DNA of 5,444 bases from positions 1 to 5,444 of the forward strand of contig CAAGDG010000052.1 in NCBI GenBank assembly GCA_900768515.1, read 5' to 3'. The translations under genes and the position numbers were made by a program. The DNA is from Lentisphaeria bacterium. GTDB lineage: Bacteria; Verrucomicrobiota; Lentisphaeria; Victivallales; Victivallaceae. A model generated the notes under the pieces. It did no database searches, was not told where the DNA came from, and was given only the letters and a program-made list of their open reading frames with translations. Within the stretch, counting starts at the first letter, position 1, and every line of letters begins with the position of its first letter. Shown piece by piece: positions 1 to 5,394 of this stretch.

Positions 1-82
1 ATGCGAAAAATTATTTCGTATCTGGCACCGGCACCTTGCCGGTCGGGGTGCAGGGGCGAAGCGCCCTGCCCGCCGGAGGCAA
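1..82. repeat. Composite hairpin repeat, copy 1 (cut by window edge)
   Basis: These 82 bases are identical to 153-234. In the second copy the unit starts about 19 bases earlier, so this copy is truncated by the window start, which falls inside the loop of its first hairpin. Visible sub-structures are a hairpin at 27-43 (7-bp stem ACCGGCA/TGCCGGT, loop CCT) and one at 51-68 (CAGGGGC, GAA loop, GC plus bulged G, CCCTG). The segment 1-21 can also fold on itself (8-bp stem with one G-T pair). It ends in GCCGGAGGCAA. The 51-bp stretch between the copies (83-133) shows no gene. I see no protein-coding sense here. Confidence 0.9.
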
Positions 83-133
83 ATTTCCCTCTGTGGGATA
101 GAACGTTTCTTTTGACTGTCTTATAAAGGTCTT

Positions 134-234
134 TACGAAATAGTTTTTCGCGATGCGAAAAATTATTTCGTATCTGGCACCGGCACCTTGCCGGTCGGGG
201 TGCAGGGGCGAAGCGCCCTGCCCGCCGGAGGCAA
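134..234. repeat. Composite hairpin repeat, copy 2 (complete unit, about 101 bp)
   Basis: This is the full version of the repeat that starts the window. It opens with a long inverted repeat: arm 134-151 (TACGAAATAGTTTTTCGC), loop GAT at 152-154, arm 155-172. All 18 positions pair, counting one G-T wobble at 143/163. Two GC-rich hairpins follow at 179-195 and 203-220, and the unit ends in GCCGGAGGCAA. Neither strand has a T-run after the long stem, so a simple intrinsic terminator is not indicated. It lies directly downstream of the regulator gene on the minus strand and would be transcribed by read-through. It has the look of a dispersed, REP-like or structured-RNA repeat. It encodes no transposase and shows no target-site duplication that I can identify. 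Confidence 0.88.
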
Positions 235-256
235 TTCTCCGCCGGAGGAAATTCTC
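223..256. repeat. 17-bp tandem duplication at the end of the composite repeat
   Basis: CGCCGGAGGCAATTCTC at 223-239 is followed immediately by CGCCGGAGGAAATTCTC at 240-256, with one mismatch. The pair overlaps the last 12 bases of the composite repeat and ends just before the regulator's stop codon (258-260 on the plus strand). It looks like local slippage or a partial extra copy of the repeat's 3' end. Confidence 0.8.
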
Positions 257-257
257 A

Positions 258-1106
258 TCAGACGGAAGGTTTTCCGTGGCCGAATTGTTTCCGATACTGT
301 AAAGGAGGGAGGGAAAACTCCCGGCGAAACATTGCTGTGAAATGGCTTTGGTCGGCAAATCCGCATTGTGCAGCCACCTGATCGATCGGCCATTGACTTG
401 CGAGGAGGTATCGGCGTGCTTCGCGGAGGCGGAGTTTGAGCAGATAAGCTCCGAAGCTGATGCCGCACTCTGCTTTAAAAAGGTGGAGCATCCGCGAGCA
501 GCTCATAAACACGGCGCCGGCAGTTTCTGCGGCGGACGGGTTCTGTCGGAAATGGTGTCGCAGGTATTCCAGGATGGTAAGGATTCGTTCATCGCGGGGG
601 CGTCGCGGAAGGAGTCCGGCAAATTCGAGATAGATTTTTCGGATGACATCTCCGAAGATTACCGGGATGAAATCCATGATTCCGGAAGCTTTTGCTTCGG
701 TAAGCAACGGCAGTTTCTGAAATTCTTCCGTCAAATTTTCGGTTGGCAACGACTCGGCGGTTCGGAATGGGCCCGCCATGATGACGCCTGCGCACTCCTC
801 CTGGAGCAGGATGGGGACCACAACTTCGGATGCGCCGGCATGGCAGTGGCAGATCAGTGGGACGGGCTCTCTCTCCACCTGGCGGGCAATTTCGCGGGAA
901 TCATGATGTACGCAGCTGTATTCGCCGCCGGGTTGAAGTTTGGCGGCTGTGCAGAACGGATGCTGGTGGCTGCAGCAGTGATACGGGAGATCTGGTTCCG
1001 GAAGCAGTGCTGCGGAAACTTTCCAGATGCATCCGGTTTCGATCATTGCCGAAAAGCCTCTGAGTTTCTCCTGCAATTCTGACAGCGGCTGTGATGATTC
1101 TATCAT
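258..1106 (-). CDS. AraC-family transcriptional regulator with PocR-like sensor domain
   Basis: Probable ligand-responsive DNA-binding regulator of 282 aa, cytoplasmic. Residues about 8-165 resemble the PocR sensor domain: a short leading helix, then HPFC (Cys52), Cys65 in SCVHHD, CHCHAGASE with Cys88 and His89, VVPIL, and GVIMAGPF. PocR domains are known to bind small molecules, with propanediol the classical case; the ligand here is unknown. Residues about 172-275 form the AraC double helix-turn-helix: the first around 192-214, the second around 240-263, ending in the family signature (QVAAQCGFADQSHF ... FRREFSLPPLQYR). The ATG start has no obvious ribosome binding site. Met21 is an alternative, but starting there would lose part of the N-terminal helix, and no in-frame start exists farther upstream. 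The gene is transcribed away from the oxidoreductase operon, the usual layout of a local regulator and its target. Confidence 0.9.
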   Translation of the reverse strand: MIESSQPLSELQEKLRGFSAMIETGCIWKVSAALLPEPDLPYHCCSHQHPFCTAAKLQPGGEYSCVHHDSREIARQVEREPVPLICHCHAGASEVVVPILLQEECAGVIMAGPFRTAESLPTENLTEEFQKLPLLTEAKASGIMDFIPVIFGDVIRKIYLEFAGLLPRRPRDERILTILEYLRHHFRQNPSAAETAGAVFMSCSRMLHLFKAECGISFGAYLLKLRLREARRYLLASQWPIDQVAAQCGFADQSHFTAMFRREFSLPPLQYRKQFGHGKPSV

Positions 1107-1150
1107 AAAAGTATCGTAATTTGACCTGTGACAGCATGATTCTTATAAAA
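1089..1150. promoter_or_regulatory. Imperfect direct repeat, candidate regulator operator
   Basis: Site A (1089-1110) reads CTGTGA-TGATTCT-ATCATAAAA. Site B (1126-1150) reads CTGTGA-CAGCA-TGATTCT-TATAAAA. The CTGTGA blocks start 37 bp apart and the ATGATTCT blocks 42 bp apart, close to four helical turns. Site A covers the regulator's own start codon and contains the inverted repeat ATGAT-TCT-ATCAT (1094-1106). Site B lies between the -35 and -10 hexamers of the rightward promoter and includes the -10. Direct repeats are typical of AraC-family binding sites, but assigning this one to the neighbouring regulator is inference. Confidence 0.35.
1121..1149 (+). promoter_or_regulatory. Sigma70-like promoter for the oxidoreductase operon
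   Basis: TTGACC at 1121-1126 and TATAAA at 1144-1149 are separated by 17 bp, a near-consensus -35/-10 pair pointing at the first oxidoreductase. Transcription would start around 1156, leaving an AT-rich leader of about 80 bases before the ATG at 1236. I see no comparable leftward promoter for the regulator, only scattered TATA-like hexamers. Confidence 0.55.
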
Positions 1151-1223
1151 TATAGCACTAAATGAATATAAAAACCATCTTGTAGAACGTATATTTAACA
1201 AAGAAAACATTTTGATGAATGCA

Positions 1224-1231
1224 AAGGGTGA
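1224..1231 (+). promoter_or_regulatory. Ribosome binding site deciding the start of the first oxidoreductase
   Basis: AAGGGTGA ends four bases before the ATG at 1236, so the GGG core is 7 bases from it. Upstream in-frame TTG (1212) and ATG (1215) candidates have no purine-rich site at a usable distance. Choosing 1236 also makes the protein exactly as long as its paralogue. Confidence 0.7.
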
Positions 1232-1235
1232 CATT

Positions 1236-2540
1236 ATGATTGAAAGATTGAACTTGCCGGTGTTGGCCGATGCCGATATTGTCGTAGTTGGAGGAGGTCC
1301 TTCCGGAGTGGCGGCTGCGCTGGCGGCGGCCCGTGGCGGGGCGAAGGTGCTGCTTCTGGAGCAATTCGGGGCTTTGGGCGGGCTGGCGACTTCCGGGGTG
1401 GTTCCGATGTTTGCGCCGACTTCCGATGGGGAGCGGATGATTTACGGAGGTCTGTTTGCCGAGATCAACACCGAAATGTGCCGCCGCATGGGGGCGGAAG
1501 TCAAGCCGAGCTCCTGGCAGGCGATTGATGCGGAGATTTTGAAGCGGCTCCTGGATGAGCTGACGGTTGCTGCCGGGGTGCATCTGCTTTTCGGCGTCAA
1601 GCTCTGCGAGGCGGAGGTGGAGGCGGGGAAGGTTCAGGCGATTCTGGTTGCCACGTCGATGGGGTTGCGGAAGGTGACGGGAAGAGCCTTCATCGATGCG
1701 ACCGGAGATGGACTTCTTGCGATGCTTGCCGGTGTCGAATGTGAGTTTGGCGACGAGCAGGGGCGGACGATGAGTCCGACGCTCTGCGCCCAGTTTGCCA
1801 ACATTGATTACAAGCGTGTCGAGGAGAGTCACAGCAGGGGGATTTCGGATCGGTCGATCTGGTTTGACATGCTTTCGAAGGGAACCGCTCCGCTTCCGGA
1901 ATATCATTTTGTCTGCATGAAGCCGATTACTGCGACGACTGCGGCGAGCAATCTTGGTCACATCTACGGCAGCAACGGGCTGGATGAGGAAGACATCACC
2001 CGTGGTTATCTGGAGGGCCGCAAGGTGGTGCGGACCTTTGAAGAGTTCTACCGCAAATATGTTCCGGGGTTTGAGAATGTGGTGCTGGTTTCGACCGCGT
2101 CGCTGCTCGGCGTGCGGGAGACCCGTCGGATTCGAGGAGAATACCGCATGACGGTTGAGGACTACAAGAACCGGGCGGTCTTTCCCGATGAGATCGGGCG
2201 CTGCTGTTATCCGATCGACATTCATTCCGCCTCGACCAATGCGGCGGAGCAGAAGCATGTGGAGGAACAGCTGGCCAGAACTCGTTTCCATCATGGTGAG
2301 AGTTACGGGATTCCCTATCGTGCGATGATTCCGGTCGGCATTGCGAACCTGCTGGTTCCGGGGCGTGCGCTGTCGTCGGATCGGGCGATCCAGTCTTCGC
2401 TCCGGGTGATGCCGCCCTGTTTTGTGACCGGTCAGGCCGCCGGCGTGGCGGCGTTGCTTGCCGCGGGCAAGGATGTGCGGGAGGTGGAAGTCTCCGTTCT
2501 GCGTTCCCGTCTTGCTGATATGGGTGCCTATTTCAAGTAA
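1236..2540 (+). CDS. FAD-dependent oxidoreductase (FAD_oxidored family), first of tandem pair
   Basis: Predicted soluble flavoprotein of 434 aa with no signal peptide or membrane segment. A Rossmann FAD-binding fold opens the protein: beta strand DIVVV, GGGPSG at 19-24, and Glu42 at the end of the second strand to hold the ribose. GALGGLATSG follows at 45-54. Further conserved blocks are DATGDG (154-159), GVRETRRIRGEY (292-303), YPIDIH (325-330), YGIPYR (357-362), NLLVPGRALS (371-380) and RVMPPCFVTGQAAG (390-403), the usual C-terminal FAD-contact region. The substrate is unknown; relatives are often annotated only as FAD-dependent oxidoreductases, some near carbohydrate-use genes. In the C-terminal motif it has Asp-Arg (382-383) where its partner has Asp-His (381-382). 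It is first in a two-gene operon behind the promoter in the divergent spacer and may be controlled by the adjacent regulator. An upstream in-frame ATG at 1215 is less likely because it lacks a ribosome binding site. Confidence 0.92.
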   Translation: MIERLNLPVLADADIVVVGGGPSGVAAALAAARGGAKVLLLEQFGALGGLATSGVVPMFAPTSDGERMIYGGLFAEINTEMCRRMGAEVKPSSWQAIDAEILKRLLDELTVAAGVHLLFGVKLCEAEVEAGKVQAILVATSMGLRKVTGRAFIDATGDGLLAMLAGVECEFGDEQGRTMSPTLCAQFANIDYKRVEESHSRGISDRSIWFDMLSKGTAPLPEYHFVCMKPITATTAASNLGHIYGSNGLDEEDITRGYLEGRKVVRTFEEFYRKYVPGFENVVLVSTASLLGVRETRRIRGEYRMTVEDYKNRAVFPDEIGRCCYPIDIHSASTNAAEQKHVEEQLARTRFHHGESYGIPYRAMIPVGIANLLVPGRALSSDRAIQSSLRVMPPCFVTGQAAGVAALLAAGKDVREVEVSVLRSRLADMGAYFK

Positions 2541-2553
2541 TCATCTCATTATC

Positions 2554-2560
2554 GGGAGGA
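2554..2560 (+). promoter_or_regulatory. Ribosome binding site for the GTG start of the second oxidoreductase
   Basis: GGGAGGA lies 7 bases upstream of the GTG at 2568. It supports that non-ATG start, which also leaves the FAD-binding strand preceded by a normal-length N-terminal segment. Confidence 0.8.
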
Positions 2561-2567
2561 GTCCGCT

Positions 2568-3872
2568 GTGGAAAAGATTTCTTATGAGCTTAAGAGGAAT
2601 GTGCCGGTTGTTGCCGAGGTCGATGTCCTGGTGGTCGGATCCGGTCCCGGCGGGCTTTGTGCCGCGGTGACTGCTGCCCGTCAGGGGCGGTCGGTCGCGG
2701 TGGCGGAACACTACGGATGCCCGGGGGGAATGGCTGCGGTCGGTGAAATCACTCCGTTCATGCCGAACCACTCCTGCGGTCATCCGCTTGATCGTCCGCT
2801 CTACCTTGAGTGGATCAACCGCATGCGTTCCTACCTCACGCTCGGGCTGCCTGCAACCGATCTGGAAGGGGCGAAGAACTCTGACCGCCGGGTTCCCAAA
2901 AATCTGGCGATGCTGGCGGCGGAGGATATGCTGCTGGAGGCCGGAGTTCGTCTTTTCTACCATCACACCGCGTTTGACGTGGTGCGGAAAGGGGATCTGA
3001 TTGACGCGGTGGTGTTTCACACCAAGTCCGGACTGGTGGCGATCCGGGCGAAGATGGTGATCGACTCCACGGGCGATGGTGACGTCGCGGTGCTGGCCGG
3101 TTGTGATTTTGAACTCGGCAATGCCGATGGCTACTGCCAGCCGATGACGCTCTGCTTCAAACTTTCCGGAGTGGATACCGCCAGGATGCCGGCGCGGTCG
3201 GAGATCAACCGGCTTTACAATGAGGCGAAAGCCCGGGGCGAGATCGACTGCCTTCGCGAGGACGTGTTGATGTTCGACGACTTTGAGCCTGATGTGATCC
3301 ATTTCAACACGACCCGGATTGTCAAGCACAACGCGGTTGACGCGGCCGACCTTTCCGATGCCGAAATTCTCGGGCGGAAACAGTTGCGCCAGTATCTGGC
3401 GTTTCTCCGCAGCCGGGTCCCCGGCTTTGAGAAGGCGGAGATCCGGTCGATTGCCACGCAGATCGGGGTGCGCGAATCGCGGCGGATTCTCGGGCTGGAA
3501 TATCTGACGGTTGATGCTTTTGAGCGTGCCGCCAAATTTCCTGACGGCATTGCCCGGGTCAGTTATCCGGTGGACATCCACAATCCGAGCGGCACGGGAA
3601 CGGTGATCCGTCACCTTCCGAAAGATGAATATTATGAAATTCCTTACGGCTGCATTGTGCCGCCTTCCGTCCGGAACCTCCTGGTCGGCAGCCGCTGCAT
3701 TTCGGTGGACCACGAGTTGCACAGCAGCATGCGGGTCATGCCGCCGGTCTGCTCGATCGGGCAGGCCGCGGGCATGGCGGCGGTGATGGCGCTGGAATCC
3801 GGATGTGCTCCGGAAAAACTGGAGGGTTCCGAAGTGCGGAAGCGACTTCGTGAATTTGGAGCGAATCTTTGA
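2568..3872 (+). CDS. FAD-dependent oxidoreductase (FAD_oxidored family), second of tandem pair
   Basis: Paralogue of the upstream gene, also 434 aa, beginning 27 bp after it and surely co-transcribed. FAD-binding signatures are GSGPGG at 24-29 after the strand VDVLVV, and Glu47 at the end of the second strand. GCPGGMAAVG (50-59) follows. Shared family blocks are DSTGDGD (166-172), GVRESRRILGLEY (300-312), YPVDIH (333-338), YEIPYG (356-361), NLLVGSRCIS (370-379) and RVMPPVCSIGQAAG (389-402). Both proteins match in block order and spacing, but the middle regions (roughly 60-120 and 180-280) differ much more. This suggests similar flavin chemistry on different substrates, or two subunits of one enzyme. 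His382, in DHELHSS, lies where relatives as I recall them often carry a conserved His; the upstream protein has Arg there. No signal peptide, so cytoplasmic. The reaction and electron acceptor cannot be named from sequence. Confidence 0.92.
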   Translation: MEKISYELKRNVPVVAEVDVLVVGSGPGGLCAAVTAARQGRSVAVAEHYGCPGGMAAVGEITPFMPNHSCGHPLDRPLYLEWINRMRSYLTLGLPATDLEGAKNSDRRVPKNLAMLAAEDMLLEAGVRLFYHHTAFDVVRKGDLIDAVVFHTKSGLVAIRAKMVIDSTGDGDVAVLAGCDFELGNADGYCQPMTLCFKLSGVDTARMPARSEINRLYNEAKARGEIDCLREDVLMFDDFEPDVIHFNTTRIVKHNAVDAADLSDAEILGRKQLRQYLAFLRSRVPGFEKAEIRSIATQIGVRESRRILGLEYLTVDAFERAAKFPDGIARVSYPVDIHNPSGTGTVIRHLPKDEYYEIPYGCIVPPSVRNLLVGSRCISVDHELHSSMRVMPPVCSIGQAAGMAAVMALESGCAPEKLEGSEVRKRLREFGANL

Positions 3873-3895
3873 TCGTTCCGGTGTTCCGGTTCAGC

Positions 3896-3925
3896 AAAAG
3901 AGGCGGCGGATGCCGCCTCTTTTTT
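3896..3925 (+). terminator. Intrinsic terminator after the oxidoreductase operon
   Basis: A perfect 12-bp stem (AAAAGAGGCGGC at 3896-3907, loop GGAT, GCCGCCTCTTTT at 3912-3923) is followed by T to 3925, giving six Ts in a row from 3920. It sits 23 bases past the operon's stop codon. Read on the minus strand it has four Ts after the GC stem, so it may also stop the convergent exported-protein gene that ends at 3942. Just before it, GTTCCGGT is duplicated in tandem (3875-3890). Confidence 0.92.
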
Positions 3926-3941
3926 GCTCAGAATTCCCCCG

Positions 3942-5384
3942 CTAACGCTGAAATCGGCCGCCACCCGGAGAGAACCCGCCGGATTTTACCGGCGCACTGC
4001 TCCGCACCGGAGCCGACTGGCGCGGCTGAATGCGGCGGATGACCGATTGGGAGGTCGACGGCGTCGTCCGCCGGAATCCTCCGCTGCGTTCGACTTTGAC
4101 CTCGTTGCGTGGCGGGCGGACCCGGTTGTTGTAACTTTTCGGCGAAACGGCGCCTCCGGTTCCGTCGAGGCCGGTCAATCCCATGAGCGGCTGACTTTTT
4201 GAAGGCGGCGTAATCCCGTAGTTCCCCGCCGGCGCGAATCCTCCGCTTGTCGCCGGTTTCGACGGCGTGTCCGGACGATCCGGCCTGTCCGGCCAGCTTG
4301 GTCTGTCCGGCCAGCTTGGTCTGTCCGGTCTGTCCGGTCTGTCCGGTCTGTCCGGTCTGTCCGGTCTGTCCGGTCTGTCCGGTCTGTCCGGGTGATGCGG
4401 AGGACGCGGAGGACGCGGAGGACGCGGAGGACGCGGCCAGAAATCCCAGTTGTGATAGTCCCCCCACCAGATGACCGGATAATAGTTGCCTCCCATGTAA
4501 TAACCGTATTGCGGCAGGTCATAATAGTAACCGCCGATCCCTGCCGCTTCCGCCGTCGATGTCTGCTGCTGCTGCTGAGAAAGGTCGGGCGCCTCTGCTG
4601 TCGTCTCTTGCTCCTTGGCATTCTGGTTCGCCGCAAAATCACTGTAGATTTCAAGATAACGGTCAAGAATGTTCACTGCCGCCTCAAGATTGTCGCAGAG
4701 AACCGGAACTTTGTCGTTTTCCCCGTAACGTGCCTTGACCCCTGTCGGATAGAGAAACCCGGTCCACGGTCCGCCGCTTTCCAGTTTTACCGAGTCTATC
4801 AGAATCAGTTTCGGAAGTTCTGGCACTCCAGGCAGAAAACCTTCCTGTTCCACCACCGCCGCAACCGTTCCGGATGGGACCTGTTCAATGGCAATTACCT
4901 TTACGGAACGGCGCCCCGCAAACACCGCAAATTTGAGATCGTTCAGCTGGATCGTGATGTCGGTCCCCGAGAACTTCTTTTCCAGTTCCCGGCGGATTCG
5001 TGCAAGCTGTTGCGCTTCCCGTTCTGCCGTCTGCTCCAAGTCGGCCGCTTTCGCCTGCGCCCGAACCTTCGCTTCAAATTCCGCCGCTTTCGCCGGGTCG
5101 TATCCGAAACGCTTTTGCAGGTCCACCGGCAGGTTCAAAAAACGCAACCCCTTCATCGCGTAGGAACCGTCCGGCTTTACATATCCGATATCGATTCCGT
5201 CCGGCCCGATCCGAAGCACCTCCGCATCTTCATAAACCGTCCCGTCCAGCGTCCGGATGTCGAGCACCTGATTGGCGGCCGTCGCCACCATTGCCGCCAT
5301 CAACATCCCCGCCACCATACTTTCTTTTCGCAGAGAAAAGAAAGTATGCAAAGAAAAGCTGAATCCTTTGTTTCGCTTCCGCAT
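3942..5384 (-). CDS. Predicted exported protein with Pro-Arg and Pro-Asp-Arg repeats, function unknown
   Basis: A 480-aa protein. Residues 1-37 look like a signal peptide with an unusually long basic n-region (about 1-22), hydrophobic core VAGMLMAAMVATA (24-36) and a likely cut near Ala37. Residues 41-104 (TLDGTVYEDAEVLRI, PDGIDIGY, NLPVDLQKRFGYDPAKA) form a small domain resembling N-termini of PVC hypothetical proteins. Residues about 98-137 are charged, Ala/Glu/Arg-rich and probably coiled coil. Residues 141-250 look globular, with a single Cys230. Then come five Gln (270-274), an aromatic-rich segment (286-316), PRP repeats (317-329), eight consecutive PDR triplets (332-355), two SWPDR insertions, and a basic Gly/Ser/Pro tail with three SGGF motifs (380, 434, 468). 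It is probably periplasmic or surface-associated; function is not recognised. The start is supported by GAGGAG about 10 bases upstream. The internal Met23 would leave no basic n-region. The reading frame is intact through all repeats. Confidence 0.82.
   Translation of the reverse strand: MRKRNKGFSFSLHTFFSLRKESMVAGMLMAAMVATAANQVLDIRTLDGTVYEDAEVLRIGPDGIDIGYVKPDGSYAMKGLRFLNLPVDLQKRFGYDPAKAAEFEAKVRAQAKAADLEQTAEREAQQLARIRRELEKKFSGTDITIQLNDLKFAVFAGRRSVKVIAIEQVPSGTVAAVVEQEGFLPGVPELPKLILIDSVKLESGGPWTGFLYPTGVKARYGENDKVPVLCDNLEAAVNILDRYLEIYSDFAANQNAKEQETTAEAPDLSQQQQQTSTAEAAGIGGYYYDLPQYGYYMGGNYYPVIWWGDYHNWDFWPRPPRPPRPPRPPHHPDRPDRPDRPDRPDRPDRPDRPDRPSWPDRPSWPDRPDRPDTPSKPATSGGFAPAGNYGITPPSKSQPLMGLTGLDGTGGAVSPKSYNNRVRPPRNEVKVERSGGFRRTTPSTSQSVIRRIQPRQSAPVRSSAPVKSGGFSPGGGRFQR
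4285..4392 (-). repeat. 9-bp minisatellite encoding Pro-Asp-Arg repeats
   Basis: Seven perfect tandem copies of CTGTCCGGT (plus strand, 4321-4383) are followed by one copy with a changed last base (4384-4392). They are preceded by two perfect 18-bp copies of CTGTCCGGCCAGCTTGGT (4285-4320), a longer version of the unit encoding SWPDR-type steps. Degenerate units continue to about 4267. The unit is a multiple of three, so changes in copy number keep the frame. The codons are uniform (CCG GAC AGA), which indicates recent expansion by slippage. Confidence 0.95.
4401..4436 (-). repeat. 9-bp tandem repeat encoding Pro-Arg-Pro steps
   Basis: Four perfect copies of AGGACGCGG on the plus strand, preceded by a degenerate copy (TGATGCGG). 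Read on the minus strand they give the PRP-PRP series at residues 317-329. The array is separate from the neighbouring Pro-Asp-Arg array and has a different unit sequence with the same 9-bp period. Confidence 0.93.
4563..4577 (-). repeat. Trinucleotide run encoding five glutamines
   Basis: Five CTG units on the plus strand are read on the minus strand as five CAG codons, Gln270-274 of the exported protein. The run marks the start of its low-complexity half. Confidence 0.85.
5316..5348. repeat. Perfect 14-bp palindrome inside the signal-peptide coding region
   Basis: Arms CATACTTTCTTTTC (5316-5329) and GAAAAGAAAGTATG (5335-5348) flank a 5-base loop (GCAGA). The element is in frame and encodes residues 13-23 (HTFFSLRKESM) of the exported protein. 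The right flank (5349-5359, CAAAGAAAAGC) continues the purine-rich theme, but the left flank does not mirror it. The element therefore resembles one and a half arms of a larger intergenic-type palindrome captured in the gene. It would form a hairpin starting about 36 bases after the start codon in the mRNA. Confidence 0.85.
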
Positions 5385-5394
5385 GTTGTTCTAT

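Noticed and set aside
112..139. Promoter (TTGACT at 112-117) between the two repeat copies
   Set aside because: The only -10 candidate at usable distance (TACGAA at 134-139) is poor and lies in the hairpin arm, and the nearest TATAAA is only 4 bases away. No gene follows on that strand.
134..172. Intrinsic terminator for the regulator gene
   Set aside because: The stem is AT-rich and not followed by a T-run on either strand, so standard terminator criteria are not met; described as part of the repeat instead.
262..277. Small inverted repeat ACGGAA-GGTT-TTCCGT near the regulator's 3' end
   Set aside because: Six base pairs within coding sequence with no T-run; easily expected by chance.
342..1082. 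246-aa plus-strand open frame opposite the regulator gene
   Set aside because: It is a frame shadow of the PocR-like/AraC gene, whose domains are clear on the minus strand. The predicted peptide shows no recognisable domain.
1212..1235. Upstream TTG/ATG starts for the first oxidoreductase
   Set aside because: They lack a ribosome binding site, while the ATG at 1236 has one and gives the same length as the paralogue.
1158..2294. 378-aa minus-strand open frame opposite the first oxidoreductase
   Set aside because: It is antisense to a gene with complete FAD-binding motifs. GC-rich codon use makes long antisense frames common, and the His/Arg/Pro-rich product has no domain.
2541..3722. 393-aa minus-strand open frame opposite the second oxidoreductase
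   Set aside because: Same reasoning: an antisense shadow of a well-supported gene, with a low-complexity basic product and no recognisable domain.
4285..4436. CRISPR-like array
   Set aside because: The repeats are 9 and 18 bp, directly tandem and without spacers, and lie inside a coding frame.
4175..4666. Alternative minus frame (163 aa) through the tandem repeats
   Set aside because: A 9-bp unit keeps every frame open, so this is a by-product of the array. It has no start signal or domain.
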